64,000 nucleotides of DNA, taken from positions 3,038,001 through 3,102,000 of the forward strand of contig OZ254081.1 of NCBI GenBank assembly GCA_965267505.1. Reading direction: 5' to 3'. The notes below the pieces were generated by a model, which saw only the letters and a program-made list of their open reading frames with translations, had not been told where the DNA came from and searched no databases. This DNA comes from JANQHS01 sp965267505 (GTDB lineage Bacteria > Bacteroidota > Bacteroidia > Cytophagales > CCMP332). The position numbers and the translations under genes are program-made. Numbering within the stretch: the first letter of the stretch is position 1; each line of letters opens with the position of its first letter. Shown piece by piece: positions 1 through 8,852 of the stretch.

Positions 1-67
1 TTTCTACCAGCATCTTATTTCTTGAGATTTAATGTTCTGTTATCTTTACTAATCTCCAAAGGAAAAA

Positions 68-1171
68 ATGAAAGGCGAAAATCAAAACCAAAATAACCTG
101 GAAAACAACCCTCAAAATTCAAGAAGTTTCCAAAGTTTCATGGAGACCATAATCAAGGTAAGCCTCGTGTTGCTCTTGGTATTCATGTGTTTTCGGATAC
201 TCAAACCATTTGTTCTAATTGTGGTCTGGGGATTGGTAATCGCAATAATGATTTCCCCCCTTTATAATTTTATCCTTACAAGGATAAAAGGACGAAAAAA
301 ATTGGCGGCCTTTCTGACCACTTTCGGTCTAGTGGCTGTTTTGGTTTTTCCAGCGGTCTTTTTAACAGATTCTTTGTTAACAGGTGTGTCCTCAGTAAGG
401 GGCTATTTAACGAGTACAACCTCCTATGTCCCTCCTCCAAGCGAAGGAGTAAAAAGTTGGCCTTTGGTGGGAGAAAAGCTACATGATTCATGGTCGCATG
501 CCTCGGAAAACCTTTCGGACTTCTTAAAACAATATAGAGCACAATTACGATCCGCCGGTGAATGGCTACTATCTACGGCAGGAAGAACAGGCGTAGGAAT
601 TCTTCAATTCTTGTTCTCCATTATTATCTCAGGGTTTTTCCTTGCCAATTCACAGTCTGGGAATGTATTTGCAAACCGGGTGGGAAACAAACTGGCCGGG
701 GAAAAAGGACTAAAAATGGTTCGAGATGCCGAATCTACCATACGAAGCGTAGGAAAAGGGATCATTGGTGTTGCCCTCATTCAGTCATTCCTGATTGGGG
801 TAGGGCTAATAATTGCGGGGGTCCCTGGTGCGGCTCTATGGGCATTGATCAGTCTTTTTCTTGGGATCATTCAAATCGGAACCCTACCTGTGGTGATTCC
901 TGTAATCATCTATGGTTTTTATACCATGTCAACCACAGGTGCGGTGATCCTTATGATCTGGTTAATTCTTGTTTCTCCTTTGGACAACATTCTCAAACCA
1001 ATCTTCCTAGGAAGAGGAGCACCCGTTCCTATGCTGGTGGTATTTCTTGGAGCGATAGGTGGATTTATCTCATTCGGGATAATTGGCCTTTTTCTAGGTG
1101 CAGTGTTGCTTTCTTTGGGCTATCAGCTCTTACAGCTATGGCTAAGTGGAGAGAGTTCTCATGAAGCCTAA
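68..1171 (+). CDS. AI-2E family transporter (permease-like membrane protein)
   Basis: This 367-residue protein is predicted to be polytopic. After a polar N-terminus of about 30 residues come hydrophobic segments near residues 30-50 and 55-100, a soluble loop at about 105-170, and then five or more segments to the C-terminus. This layout and the glycine-rich C-terminal half match the AI-2E transporter (PerM/YdiK) family, whose members include autoinducer exporters and Na+/H+ antiporters, so the substrate cannot be named. The ATG follows an AAAGGAAAAA purine run that may serve as a ribosome site. The stop codon directly abuts the stop of the opposite-strand DksA-like gene. Confidence 0.88.
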   Translation: MKGENQNQNNLENNPQNSRSFQSFMETIIKVSLVLLLVFMCFRILKPFVLIVVWGLVIAIMISPLYNFILTRIKGRKKLAAFLTTFGLVAVLVFPAVFLTDSLLTGVSSVRGYLTSTTSYVPPPSEGVKSWPLVGEKLHDSWSHASENLSDFLKQYRAQLRSAGEWLLSTAGRTGVGILQFLFSIIISGFFLANSQSGNVFANRVGNKLAGEKGLKMVRDAESTIRSVGKGIIGVALIQSFLIGVGLIIAGVPGAALWALISLFLGIIQIGTLPVVIPVIIYGFYTMSTTGAVILMIWLILVSPLDNILKPIFLGRGAPVPMLVVFLGAIGGFISFGIIGLFLGAVLLSLGYQLLQLWLSGESSHEA

Positions 1172-1495
1172 TTAGCGGGCACAATTGACGCAAAATTCGG
1201 ACTCAGGCTTTAATAAGATACGCCCCTCGGGAATTTCATTCCCACAGTTTTTACATTTACTAAAACCGGATTCATCAATTCTAAGTAAGGCTCTCTTTAA
1301 TTGATCCCGTTTTAGTTTATAGGAGCTCAAAGCCGCGTCATTTACTCCTTTATTATTGATTGCATCCATTCTGGATATCCTTCCAATTGAATTTTCTGGA
1401 CTAATAGGTTTCGTTAATGATTCAAGGGTTTCAATTTCTTTGTCTGCCTTTTTTATCTCCTCCTGGATTGCCTTCTCTACTTGATGTTTGTCCAT
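1172..1495 (-). CDS. TraR/DksA-type C4 zinc-finger protein
   Basis: This is a 107-residue protein with a charged helical N-terminal half, likely coiled coil at about 1-30 and 60-75. It ends in a C4 zinc finger: Cys81-x2-Cys84, 17 residues, then Cys102-x2-Cys105, which is the DksA/TraR spacing. Family members bind the RNA polymerase secondary channel and modulate initiation. This one is shorter than E. coli DksA (151 aa), like many Bacteroidota homologues. The ATG start is clear. Upstream, between it and the divergent egtB gene, lie 104 bases holding a palindrome assigned to egtB. Confidence 0.85.
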   Translation of the reverse strand: MDKHQVEKAIQEEIKKADKEIETLESLTKPISPENSIGRISRMDAINNKGVNDAALSSYKLKRDQLKRALLRIDESGFSKCKNCGNEIPEGRILLKPESEFCVNCAR

Positions 1496-1557
1496 ATCAA
1501 AACTTAAAGGAAACGATTTTTGTTAAAGTGGTTCAATCAATCAGATTTTGACGTTCG

Positions 1558-1575
1558 TATGACCTTTTGGTCATA
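1558..1575. promoter_or_regulatory. Palindrome upstream of the egtBD operon (operator candidate)
   Basis: TATGACCTTTTGGTCATA has two perfect 7-base arms around a TTTT centre, 25 bases before the egtB ATG. A -7-like box, TAACCTTTG (one base longer than TAnnTTTG), follows at 1584-1592. The palindrome therefore covers the -33 region, and its own TTTG could be the -33 element. It looks like a dimeric repressor or activator site; the regulator is unknown and not obviously encoded nearby. It could also affect the divergent DksA-like gene. Confidence 0.5.
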
Positions 1576-1599
1576 AAGAATTATAACCTTTGCTTGTAG

Positions 1600-2772
1600 A
1601 TGCTGCTGAAGGCTAAAACCATTATCTCAAAGTTCCTGGACGTAAGGAACTACACCGAAGAAATTTGCAAGCCGCTCAAGCCGGAAGACTATGTTCCGCA
1701 ACCCGTGGTATACATTAGCCCCCCTAAATGGCATTTAGCTCATACGACCTGGTTTTTTGAGCAATTCCTTCTGAAGTCATTCGCAACGAATTACAAGGAG
1801 TTCGATCCGGATTTTGGATTCCTATTCAATTCCTACTACAATAATGTCGGAGACAGGGTGCTGAGGGCTGAGCGAGGAAACCTAACCAGGCCTGTACTTT
1901 CTGATGTTCTTGCATATCGAGCCTATGTAAACGAACATATGGTTCAATTAATGGATGAAATGGGAGATGATCCCTCCTCTATCATGGAACTGATTTTATT
2001 GGGACTAAATCACGAACAGCAACACCAAGAACTCTTGATTACTGACCTAAAATATATTCTCGGACATAATCCTATTTTTCCCGTCTATAAAAATGATGGT
2101 TCATTGGTTTCTGACATTGTAAAGAATGATGCGAAATGGATACCTGTACCGGAAGGAGTTCGGAATATAGGGTTCGACGGTGAGGGGTTTCATTTTGATA
2201 ATGAAAAAGGAAGCCACAAGGTTTATATTAATCCATTTCAGATATCCTCTGAATTGGTTTCCAATGGAATGTATTTGAATTTCATTGAAGATGGCGGTTA
2301 CGAAGATTTCAATCTTTGGCTAGATGAAGGCTGGGCCTGGAAGAATGAAAACAAAATTTCCTCGCCCTTGTATTGGCACCTGAAGGACGGAGGATGGTTT
2401 TATTATACCCTGGGAGGAGCAAAAGAGTTAGACCCAAATGCCATTCTAAGCCATATCAGTTACTATGAGGCTAATGCCTTTGCAAACTGGGCGGGAATGA
2501 GGCTCCCCACAGAGTTTGAATGGGAAATTGCATCTCAAGAATTTGATTATGGCCAAAGATGGGAGTGGACCCAAAGTGCGTATCTTCCATATCCGGGATT
2601 CAAAGCTCCAAAAGGTGCTGTAGGCGAATACAACGGAAAATTTATGATCAACCAAATGGTTTTAAGAGGATCATCCGTGGCAACAAGCAGGGGGCATTCA
2701 AGACCAACTTACAGAAACTTCTTCCATCCTCATCTTCAATGGCAATTCTCCGGAATTCGATTAGCTAAATGA
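1600..2772 (+). CDS. egtB: EgtB-type iron-dependent sulfoxide synthase
   Basis: This 390-residue protein has the two-part EgtB architecture: a DinB-like helical domain (about 1-160) and a formylglycine-generating-enzyme-type domain (about 190-390). The predicted iron triad is His48 (in WHLAH) with His138 and His142 of the HEQQHQE motif. The C-terminus carries the typical TYRNFF...WQFSGIRLA signature. EgtB enzymes use O2 and non-haem iron to join a thiol (cysteine or gamma-glutamylcysteine) to trimethylhistidine; the thiol donor cannot be told from sequence. The stop overlaps the egtD start by four bases (ATGA), so the two are translationally coupled. Confidence 0.92.
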   Translation: MLLKAKTIISKFLDVRNYTEEICKPLKPEDYVPQPVVYISPPKWHLAHTTWFFEQFLLKSFATNYKEFDPDFGFLFNSYYNNVGDRVLRAERGNLTRPVLSDVLAYRAYVNEHMVQLMDEMGDDPSSIMELILLGLNHEQQHQELLITDLKYILGHNPIFPVYKNDGSLVSDIVKNDAKWIPVPEGVRNIGFDGEGFHFDNEKGSHKVYINPFQISSELVSNGMYLNFIEDGGYEDFNLWLDEGWAWKNENKISSPLYWHLKDGGWFYYTLGGAKELDPNAILSHISYYEANAFANWAGMRLPTEFEWEIASQEFDYGQRWEWTQSAYLPYPGFKAPKGAVGEYNGKFMINQMVLRGSSVATSRGHSRPTYRNFFHPHLQWQFSGIRLAK

Positions 2773-3716
2773 CTCAAATAGAAAACTTTAAAAAAGAGGT
2801 GGATCAAGGCCTCTCAAAAGAGGAAAAATGTATCTCCTCAAAATATTTCTATGATCAAAAAGGTGATGAGCTCTTTGTTGAGATCATGAACAGCCCTGAA
2901 TACTATCTAAGTAGGGCAGAAATGGAGATCTGGAAAAGGCAAGGAAAAGACATTCTAAAAAGCTTTGATCTTGATGGAAAGGCTTTGGAAATCTTTGAAT
3001 TAGGGGCAGGAGATGGAACCAAGAGTATTGAGCTTTTAAAAGTGTTAAATGGTCATAATTATTCGTTTCGACCCATTGACATTTCTCAAAATGCCCTGAA
3101 TCTCCTAAAAGAGAAAGTCGAATCCAGTCTACCTAAAATTAGGTTTGAAGGGATTCAAGGTGATTATTTCGAAGCTCTTGAGAGTATAAGTGGCGATAAG
3201 AAAAAGATCATCCTTTTCCTTGGCTCAAATATTGGAAACCTGGATGAAGAGCAGACTTCAATCTTCCTGGGTAGGTTATCTGAGCTAATGTCTGAGGTTG
3301 ATCGTTTGATCATTGGCTTTGATCTTAAGAAAGCAAAATCTATAGTTCTTCCAGCTTACAATGATTCAAAAGGAATAACGCGGGATTTCAATCTCAATCT
3401 GTTGGAAAGAATGAACCGAGAGTTAGGAGCAAATTTCAATAAAGCCTTGTTTGAGCATGCCCCTGAGTATGACGAAGAAAGTGGATTGGCGCAGAGTTTC
3501 TTGTTGAGTAAAGTTGATCAGGAAGTTTTTTTTAAATCCCTCAATAAGGGATTCTGCTTTAAAAAAGGGGAAAAGATTCACACGGAAATTTCTAGGAAAT
3601 ATTCTCTCGCGCAGATAGAAACGATGGCCAGCCGACAAAATCTGAGCATTGTAGACTGCTTTTTTGATACAAATAAGTATTTCGCAGATATAGTATTTAA
3701 AAAGGAAAAGACATGA
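2769..3716 (+). CDS. egtD: L-histidine N-alpha-methyltransferase (EgtD)
   Basis: This 315-residue SAM-dependent methyltransferase is of the EgtD/DUF2260 type. Visible signatures are YYLSRAE near residue 40, the SAM loop FELGAGDGTKS near 75-85, the acidic motif PIDIS near 100, GDYFEAL near 130 and FLGSNIGNL near 150. EgtD trimethylates histidine to hercynine, the substrate of EgtB, and the two genes overlap by four bases in the order egtB-egtD. No egtC or egtE gene is present here. An EgtE-like beta-lyase could lie elsewhere; the PLP enzyme at 7749-8843 is a distant, speculative candidate. Confidence 0.92.
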   Translation: MTQIENFKKEVDQGLSKEEKCISSKYFYDQKGDELFVEIMNSPEYYLSRAEMEIWKRQGKDILKSFDLDGKALEIFELGAGDGTKSIELLKVLNGHNYSFRPIDISQNALNLLKEKVESSLPKIRFEGIQGDYFEALESISGDKKKIILFLGSNIGNLDEEQTSIFLGRLSELMSEVDRLIIGFDLKKAKSIVLPAYNDSKGITRDFNLNLLERMNRELGANFNKALFEHAPEYDEESGLAQSFLLSKVDQEVFFKSLNKGFCFKKGEKIHTEISRKYSLAQIETMASRQNLSIVDCFFDTNKYFADIVFKKEKT

Positions 3717-3994
3717 AAGCCATTTGGAACGGAAAAGTATTAGCTGAAAGTGATGACACTGTAATTGTTGAGGGAAATCATTATTTTCCTTCGGACTCCA
3801 TTAACAAAGAATATTTCAAATCTTCTGAAACACATTCAGTTTGTCATTGGAAGGGCACAGCCTCGTATTATAGCCTTGACGTAGATGGAAAGGTAAATGA
3901 GGATGCGGCTTGGTATTATCCTGAAACTTCCGAACTTGCGAAGAACATCAAAGGAATGGTGGCTTTCTGGAGAGGAGTAGAGGTCATCAACTGA
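3713..3994 (+). CDS. DUF427 domain-containing protein
   Basis: This 93-residue protein is essentially one DUF427 domain: MKAIWNGKVLAES at the start, then VEGNHYFP, CHWKGTASYY and AAWYYPETSELAKNI, the conserved blocks of the family. DUF427 proteins have a small beta-rich fold and no settled biochemical role. The start codon overlaps the egtD stop by four bases, so it is the third gene of the egtB-egtD operon. That coupling suggests a role tied to ergothioneine chemistry, but this is inference. Confidence 0.88.
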   Translation: MKAIWNGKVLAESDDTVIVEGNHYFPSDSINKEYFKSSETHSVCHWKGTASYYSLDVDGKVNEDAAWYYPETSELAKNIKGMVAFWRGVEVIN

Positions 3995-4003
3995 ACACTA
4001 GTT

Positions 4004-4777
4004 ATGATCGAAACCCTTCACAGGGCAGCTCAATACCTGGCTGCAACAGCAAATTCCCAGCTTGATTCTCAATCTGACGACAGTCAAGCAAACTTGAAAT
4101 GGGACACAGAATATCTTGCATTAGGAACAAGGCCATTAAATAAGGCTGGCAACCTGATCCTTTCATTAAACTATCCAGATTTTAAGCTAGAATGGTTGGA
4201 GCCAGGAGAGAGGATCATTGACGAATTCCCTCTTCAAAATAAGAAGCATAACGAGATCATGGACTGGCTGAGTTCTTCGGGTGAAAAAATTGGCCTTGCC
4301 AAAGAGATCAATTTTAATATTTCCTATGAATTCCCTTACGGTGAGCCAACAGGGTTTGAATTCAAACAACCTACCCCTGAAGAGTTTGTAGTTTTTGGGA
4401 ACCATCGATCTAATGCCCAAAAGGCCTTAGAAGAGGTTTTTGAGGACCAGGAAGAGGTTTCGGAGATCAGGGTATGGCCTCATCATTTCGATACGGGTGG
4501 ATTGGTCCTTCTTGATAAGGATTTCGGAGCCGGAACAAGTTTGGGGCTGGGACTTGCCATTCCTGATGGCATGATTAAAGACTTTTACTATTATGCTGCA
4601 GCCTACTCAAATTCAGAGCTGGATTATTCTGAATTAATGGGCTTGAGACATGGTATGTGGATGACAGATTCCTGGAAAGGCATTGCATTGCCAGCAAGCA
4701 ATGTAACGAAAGAAAAAGCCGTGATCTTCTTTAAAGAGGCAATCCTGGCATTGCAAGATCTCCTCGAATCAAAATAG
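4004..4777 (+). CDS. Hypothetical protein, fourth gene of the egt operon
   Basis: I do not recognise this 257-residue soluble protein with certainty. It lacks a signal peptide and membrane segments. Notable blocks are a central FPYGEPTGFEF stretch, a WPHHFDTGGL motif near residue 155, and GTSLGLGLAIPDG followed by a tyrosine cluster near 180-195. The paired histidines of WPHHFD could bind metal, but nothing proves this. It starts nine bases after the DUF427 gene and almost certainly shares its transcript. Its stop lies two bases from the convergent T9SS gene. Confidence 0.75.
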   Translation: MIETLHRAAQYLAATANSQLDSQSDDSQANLKWDTEYLALGTRPLNKAGNLILSLNYPDFKLEWLEPGERIIDEFPLQNKKHNEIMDWLSSSGEKIGLAKEINFNISYEFPYGEPTGFEFKQPTPEEFVVFGNHRSNAQKALEEVFEDQEEVSEIRVWPHHFDTGGLVLLDKDFGAGTSLGLGLAIPDGMIKDFYYYAAAYSNSELDYSELMGLRHGMWMTDSWKGIALPASNVTKEKAVIFFKEAILALQDLLESK

Positions 4778-4779
4778 GA

Positions 4780-7656
4780 TTATCTAAAAATCATTCGCTG
4801 AAAGTGTCTTCCCTTGGAGGATCTTAGGTCCATAATGTAAGCACCCGGCGGAAGATCCAATTGCTTTTGAATTCTTCCATCATTCGGGGTCCAATCAACT
4901 TTTTCGTTAAAAACCACACTTCCTGATTCGTTGTAGATACTCAATTCGATCTGAACATCCGCATCTATCCTGGGATTCAGAAATACTTTTCCATTGTAAA
5001 TCGGATTTGGGAAAACGGTGATCCAATCTTTGTTTCCTTCCAGATAAACGGATACAGGCTTGTAAACATTCTCTGTACCATCAAGGTCTATTTGTCTCAA
5101 TCTGTAATAGATATTTCCAAACCTTTCTGGGGCGTCCAACCAGCTGTATTGATTAATTCCTGAGTTGCTGTTCAGAGGATCAAGGGATGCAATAAGCTCA
5201 AATTCTAATCCATCGAAGGACCTTTCAAGTTGGAATCCTTTGTTATTTGATTCATGAATCGTTTCCCAACGAACATTAACCGTGTTTTCTTCAGCTTCAG
5301 CTTCGAAGGATAAAAGCTCTACTGGCAAAGCGTTTAACCCGCTTAAAGAGGCAAGGGTGAAAGGGGAGAAGGAGTTAACAAAATTTGATTCAACCCAACC
5401 TTCAGGTGAAACGGTACCTGAGTTTGCATTCTGGCCTTCGTCTCCCCAAATTCCTCCAGAGAATCTTGCCACCCTGAGGTCTCCAAGATTTTGCACATCA
5501 CTTCTGGAGTCGTCCTTCCAATACAATCTCACGCGCACAGAATCTGCATTTACTCCTCTCTCAAGGGTCCAGTACTCGATATAAGAAACGTGCGAAAATC
5601 CCGCAGTAGTAAATGACCCATAGGCGGTATCCAAGTACTTTGCCGTGAAAGTGGTGGTTGCATTTTGGGGGGCGGATATTTCCAAAGGTGCCCATTGAGT
5701 TCCTCTTCCAATAGGAAATTCAAATGCTGTATTTCCTTCTTTTTGGACAGGACCGTCTATGAAATTCGTGGCGTTTGCACCTGAGTAGGAGGTCCCAGCA
5801 TCAAAAAGAAATGCGCCCGTAGGCATGTTGTTAACATCGATAATTCCTTGGGTGAGGGTAAGGCTATTTGTAACACCTGTTCCACCGACATTGGAATCAA
5901 AAACCAAAGCAGGAGTCGCCCCGGAAGTGTTATTCAGAATAAGATCATAAAATTGGAAAGCGGCAACTCCGGTTCTTCCAAGAACATTTTGAACTCCATC
6001 AACCCCACTGAAAGTCAAGGAAAGTGTTCCCAGAACAAGGTTGTTATTGTCCGCCAGATCAAGGTTTCCAAATAATTGAAGATTGGTAGCTGCTGTTTTA
6101 TTTCCGGTTCCCGAGATCTTAAGTGTGTAGTAAGCGTCCTGAGGTGTGATAATTGTTTGTGCACCAGTATTCGTATAGGAAAATGTGTTAGCTCCGCTGA
6201 CATTACAGTAAAGCTCTATTCCCCCTGAAAAGTTAAAACCTCCATAACTCCAGTTTCCACCAACTAAATTTCTGACACTCTCTGTGCCTCCCATACTTAA
6301 ATACCTTCCAGATTGAACTATGGTTCCTGAATTATCAAAGGTGAAATCGGAGTTATTTGCCACGATATCTTCAAAGAACATGGAGCCTGAATTTGTTACA
6401 GACCAATCATCATTTGTATTTGCGCTACTTTCAATATCACCCACCAAAATCATGGTCCCGTTATTGGTAACAACTGGATCGTCATCATTAAAAATTATCC
6501 GATTTCCCAGTGACATGGATCCATTATTTGTTAGAACGGAAGTATTGGTTCCAAAAAAACCACCAACTGATTCGAAATTTATTTCATCACCTACAAAAAG
6601 AGTGTCAAGGGAATTAGTGAAGGGCACACTTTCTTCAAAAAGTATATCGTTCGAAATAGTCGCGCTTGTCCCTCCTTGCACAGTGATGGTCCCAGTACCG
6701 TTTAAGTCCAATACCTCAGCATCAAAAGTTCCGTTGTTGTTTATTACAAGAGGACCGTCATCGTTGTTAAGTACATCTCCTAGATCGGAAATTCCAGAAT
6801 TGTTAATAAGGTATGGAATATTAAATCCAAAAATGAGATCAACACCTGCATTACCATTTTTGCTTATGGTTCCACCAGCGGCCACATTCAGATTACCGCG
6901 CAACGACAATGAATTTGTACTCGTCCATTGAAGAGTCCCTGTGTTTAAAACACTAACTTCAGTGGTATTTGCTGCTGTATTAATGGCAACAGTGTTTGAG
7001 TTTCCTATCTCCACTCTAGTCGTGTTTGTTGGAACACAATTGCATGAAGCTCCTCCAAGTCCAACTGCAGACCAGGTACTATTCCCAACAGAAACGTCAT
7101 CCCAATCGCCATCTTTTCTACTGTAAAGGGTAGTGACGGCTGTAACCTCTATGTTGTCCAGGGTATAGGTATCGAACCCAAAGAAAGATCCATCATTGTT
7201 TGCTCGAACGCGAATTCTTACAGAATCTCCTTGAACAACTCCTGTTCCTCCGGCATCTATGGCAATAAATGAGCCTTCAACCGAATAGAACAAAGAATCT
7301 GGTCCATTATCAACGCTGTAATATGCTCGGCAATAATCCCCGGTCCCTGTAAAGCCGGAACCAACGTCTATATCTAATAGAGCATAGCCTGTAAGCGAGA
7401 TATCTATCCATTCAGAAGTCCAAACGCCTTCTCCGTCGGTATTATTAACGACAAAAACATCAGCCCCTGCAATGGTTCCAGTGGCAAATATTCCATTTGG
7501 AGGTTGCACAGTTGACCATGCAGTTGCACCGTTATCTACCGTAGACCCTAAAGTTGGGTCGGGATCGGTAAAGGTCTCGCTCCAAAGGACCTGAGCAAAG
7601 CCTTGATTGCTTACCAATGCAAGCAGAAGGAGGGTATGGTTGATAAAATTCTTCAA
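4780..7656 (-). CDS. Secreted beta-rich protein with T9SS type A sorting domain
   Basis: This 958-residue secreted protein has a signal peptide (hydrophobic LLLLALV, cleavage after GFA near residue 21) and a discoidin/jelly-roll-like N-terminal region. A long Asn/Thr/Gly-rich stretch (about 180-600) reads as a repetitive beta-helix. A fibronectin-like LPVELLSFEAEAEENTVNV segment near 780 is common before T9SS tails. The last 75 residues form a type A sorting domain (VFPNPIYNGKVF through PPGAYIMDL to a basic end). The start codon is TTG and no ATG lies nearby in frame. Ligand or substrate is unknown; a surface or matrix role is likely. Confidence 0.85.
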   Translation of the reverse strand: MKNFINHTLLLLALVSNQGFAQVLWSETFTDPDPTLGSTVDNGATAWSTVQPPNGIFATGTIAGADVFVVNNTDGEGVWTSEWIDISLTGYALLDIDVGSGFTGTGDYCRAYYSVDNGPDSLFYSVEGSFIAIDAGGTGVVQGDSVRIRVRANNDGSFFGFDTYTLDNIEVTAVTTLYSRKDGDWDDVSVGNSTWSAVGLGGASCNCVPTNTTRVEIGNSNTVAINTAANTTEVSVLNTGTLQWTSTNSLSLRGNLNVAAGGTISKNGNAGVDLIFGFNIPYLINNSGISDLGDVLNNDDGPLVINNNGTFDAEVLDLNGTGTITVQGGTSATISNDILFEESVPFTNSLDTLFVGDEINFESVGGFFGTNTSVLTNNGSMSLGNRIIFNDDDPVVTNNGTMILVGDIESSANTNDDWSVTNSGSMFFEDIVANNSDFTFDNSGTIVQSGRYLSMGGTESVRNLVGGNWSYGGFNFSGGIELYCNVSGANTFSYTNTGAQTIITPQDAYYTLKISGTGNKTAATNLQLFGNLDLADNNNLVLGTLSLTFSGVDGVQNVLGRTGVAAFQFYDLILNNTSGATPALVFDSNVGGTGVTNSLTLTQGIIDVNNMPTGAFLFDAGTSYSGANATNFIDGPVQKEGNTAFEFPIGRGTQWAPLEISAPQNATTTFTAKYLDTAYGSFTTAGFSHVSYIEYWTLERGVNADSVRVRLYWKDDSRSDVQNLGDLRVARFSGGIWGDEGQNANSGTVSPEGWVESNFVNSFSPFTLASLSGLNALPVELLSFEAEAEENTVNVRWETIHESNNKGFQLERSFDGLEFELIASLDPLNSNSGINQYSWLDAPERFGNIYYRLRQIDLDGTENVYKPVSVYLEGNKDWITVFPNPIYNGKVFLNPRIDADVQIELSIYNESGSVVFNEKVDWTPNDGRIQKQLDLPPGAYIMDLRSSKGRHFQRMIFR

Positions 7657-7748
7657 TCTCTACTTGTTAAGTACCATTAATTCGCAAATTTCCCTAATTG
7701 GTAATCGATAAACACCATTTGAAGGGATATTTTTTTAAAGATTTTAAA

Positions 7749-8843
7749 CTAATTGAGCTCGGAGAAGAAATCTACCGTTTGCTCAATTTGGTCTAGTGAA
7801 TTGTAGAAATGAGGACCTAACCTGAAGTAACCTTCCCTAAATGTTAAAACCAGACTATTGCCTCTTAATTTCTCATATCGCAGTTCATCTCCTTTAACGC
7901 AAACTATGCCCGCGCGGTTGCTTAGATCTGGAGGTCCTAAGATTTCCTGACCAATTGAATCCAGACCTTTTACCAAGGAGCTTAGCAATTGATCATCCCA
8001 ATTAATAATTTTCTCTGGCCCTATTCTATTTTTTTGAGCTAATGATACACCCAGCAAATTCAATCCCGTGCAATTTAGGTGCCCTCCCTCATAACTTAGA
8101 GTAGAGGGTTCGTAGCCAAATTTCCCATCTTTCATTAAATACGAACCATAACCAGCAACCTGAGGTGGATTGGCTTTCAAAAAAGAATCTTTAATGCACA
8201 TTATGCCTGAACCAAATCCTCCATTCATCCATTTGTAATTGCTTGAGATAAGAATATCTGTATTCAAAGAATCAAAATCGATATTTACTCTTCCTAAACT
8301 CTGAGTAGCATCAACAAGGAAGACAACATTGTTTTCCTTGCAGAACCTACCAAGTATATCAATATCTGCCTTAAAACCAGACAAATACTGAACATGGCTT
8401 ATTGCAAACAATTGGATGCCTTCGTTAATGATCTTTTGCTTGATCTCCTCAGGGTCTATGAAGAACCCATCCTGGCTCTCCACAAAATGAACCACATAAT
8501 CCCCCAACACAAAGGGGTCTCTTAATGAAGGGTAATCATCCTTGTATAAAAGCACCTTCCTGTAGTTTTTCAATTGGGGAAGTAGTGATACAAGTCCAAA
8601 AGAGTAATTAGGAAGAAATGCCAGTTCCGAATTCTTACAATTGACAAATTCACAGACCATTTTCCTTAACTCAGGATATTTCTCTGCTCGCCATTTTTCG
8701 AAAGCCAGACTACCCATTTGATTCAATTCTCGATTGAATTCCTCTGCACTAGCAAGGTGCTCATCCGGGATCAGTCCAATCCCTGAAGTGTTCAGATAAG
8801 TATATGTATTTAGTGCGGGGTAATTCTCTGTTATTTTCAACAA
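7749..8843 (-). CDS. PLP-dependent aminotransferase class V-fold enzyme
   Basis: This 364-residue protein has class V aminotransferase / cysteine desulfurase-like features. The cofactor aspartate is Asp178 in LVDATQSLGR, and the Schiff-base lysine is Lys204 in SSNYKWMNGGFGSG. It starts with YLNTSGIGLIP, typical of the group that includes isopenicillin-N epimerase-like and kynureninase-like proteins. There is no cysteine in the active-site loop position used by desulfurases, so a sulfur-mobilising role is not supported. It is the last gene of a four-gene minus-strand operon, nine bases after the DUF6159 gene. The substrate is unknown. Confidence 0.85.
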   Translation of the reverse strand: MLKITENYPALNTYTYLNTSGIGLIPDEHLASAEEFNRELNQMGSLAFEKWRAEKYPELRKMVCEFVNCKNSELAFLPNYSFGLVSLLPQLKNYRKVLLYKDDYPSLRDPFVLGDYVVHFVESQDGFFIDPEEIKQKIINEGIQLFAISHVQYLSGFKADIDILGRFCKENNVVFLVDATQSLGRVNIDFDSLNTDILISSNYKWMNGGFGSGIMCIKDSFLKANPPQVAGYGSYLMKDGKFGYEPSTLSYEGGHLNCTGLNLLGVSLAQKNRIGPEKIINWDDQLLSSLVKGLDSIGQEILGPPDLSNRAGIVCVKGDELRYEKLRGNSLVLTFREGYFRLGPHFYNSLDQIEQTVDFFSELN

Positions 8844-8852
8844 TGTTCTAAA

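Noticed and set aside
562..1164. 200-codon plus-strand frame inside the AI-2E-type gene
   Set aside because: It lies in a different frame of a well-supported membrane protein and has a Cys/Trp/Arg-rich, non-protein-like composition.
1600..2772. Could be a formylglycine-generating enzyme or generic sulfatase modifier
   Set aside because: The DinB-like N-terminal domain, the HxxxHxE motif and the adjacent egtD identify it as EgtB.
6320..6931. 203-codon plus-strand frame opposite the T9SS protein
   Set aside because: It is antisense to an Asn/Thr-rich beta region; its Pro/Ser/Val composition is what that region gives when read backwards.
7749..8843. Possible ergothioneine lyase (EgtE) for the egt operon
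   Set aside because: It is a PLP enzyme of a related fold, but lies 3 kb away on the other strand in a different operon. Nothing in its sequence singles out a C-S lyase.
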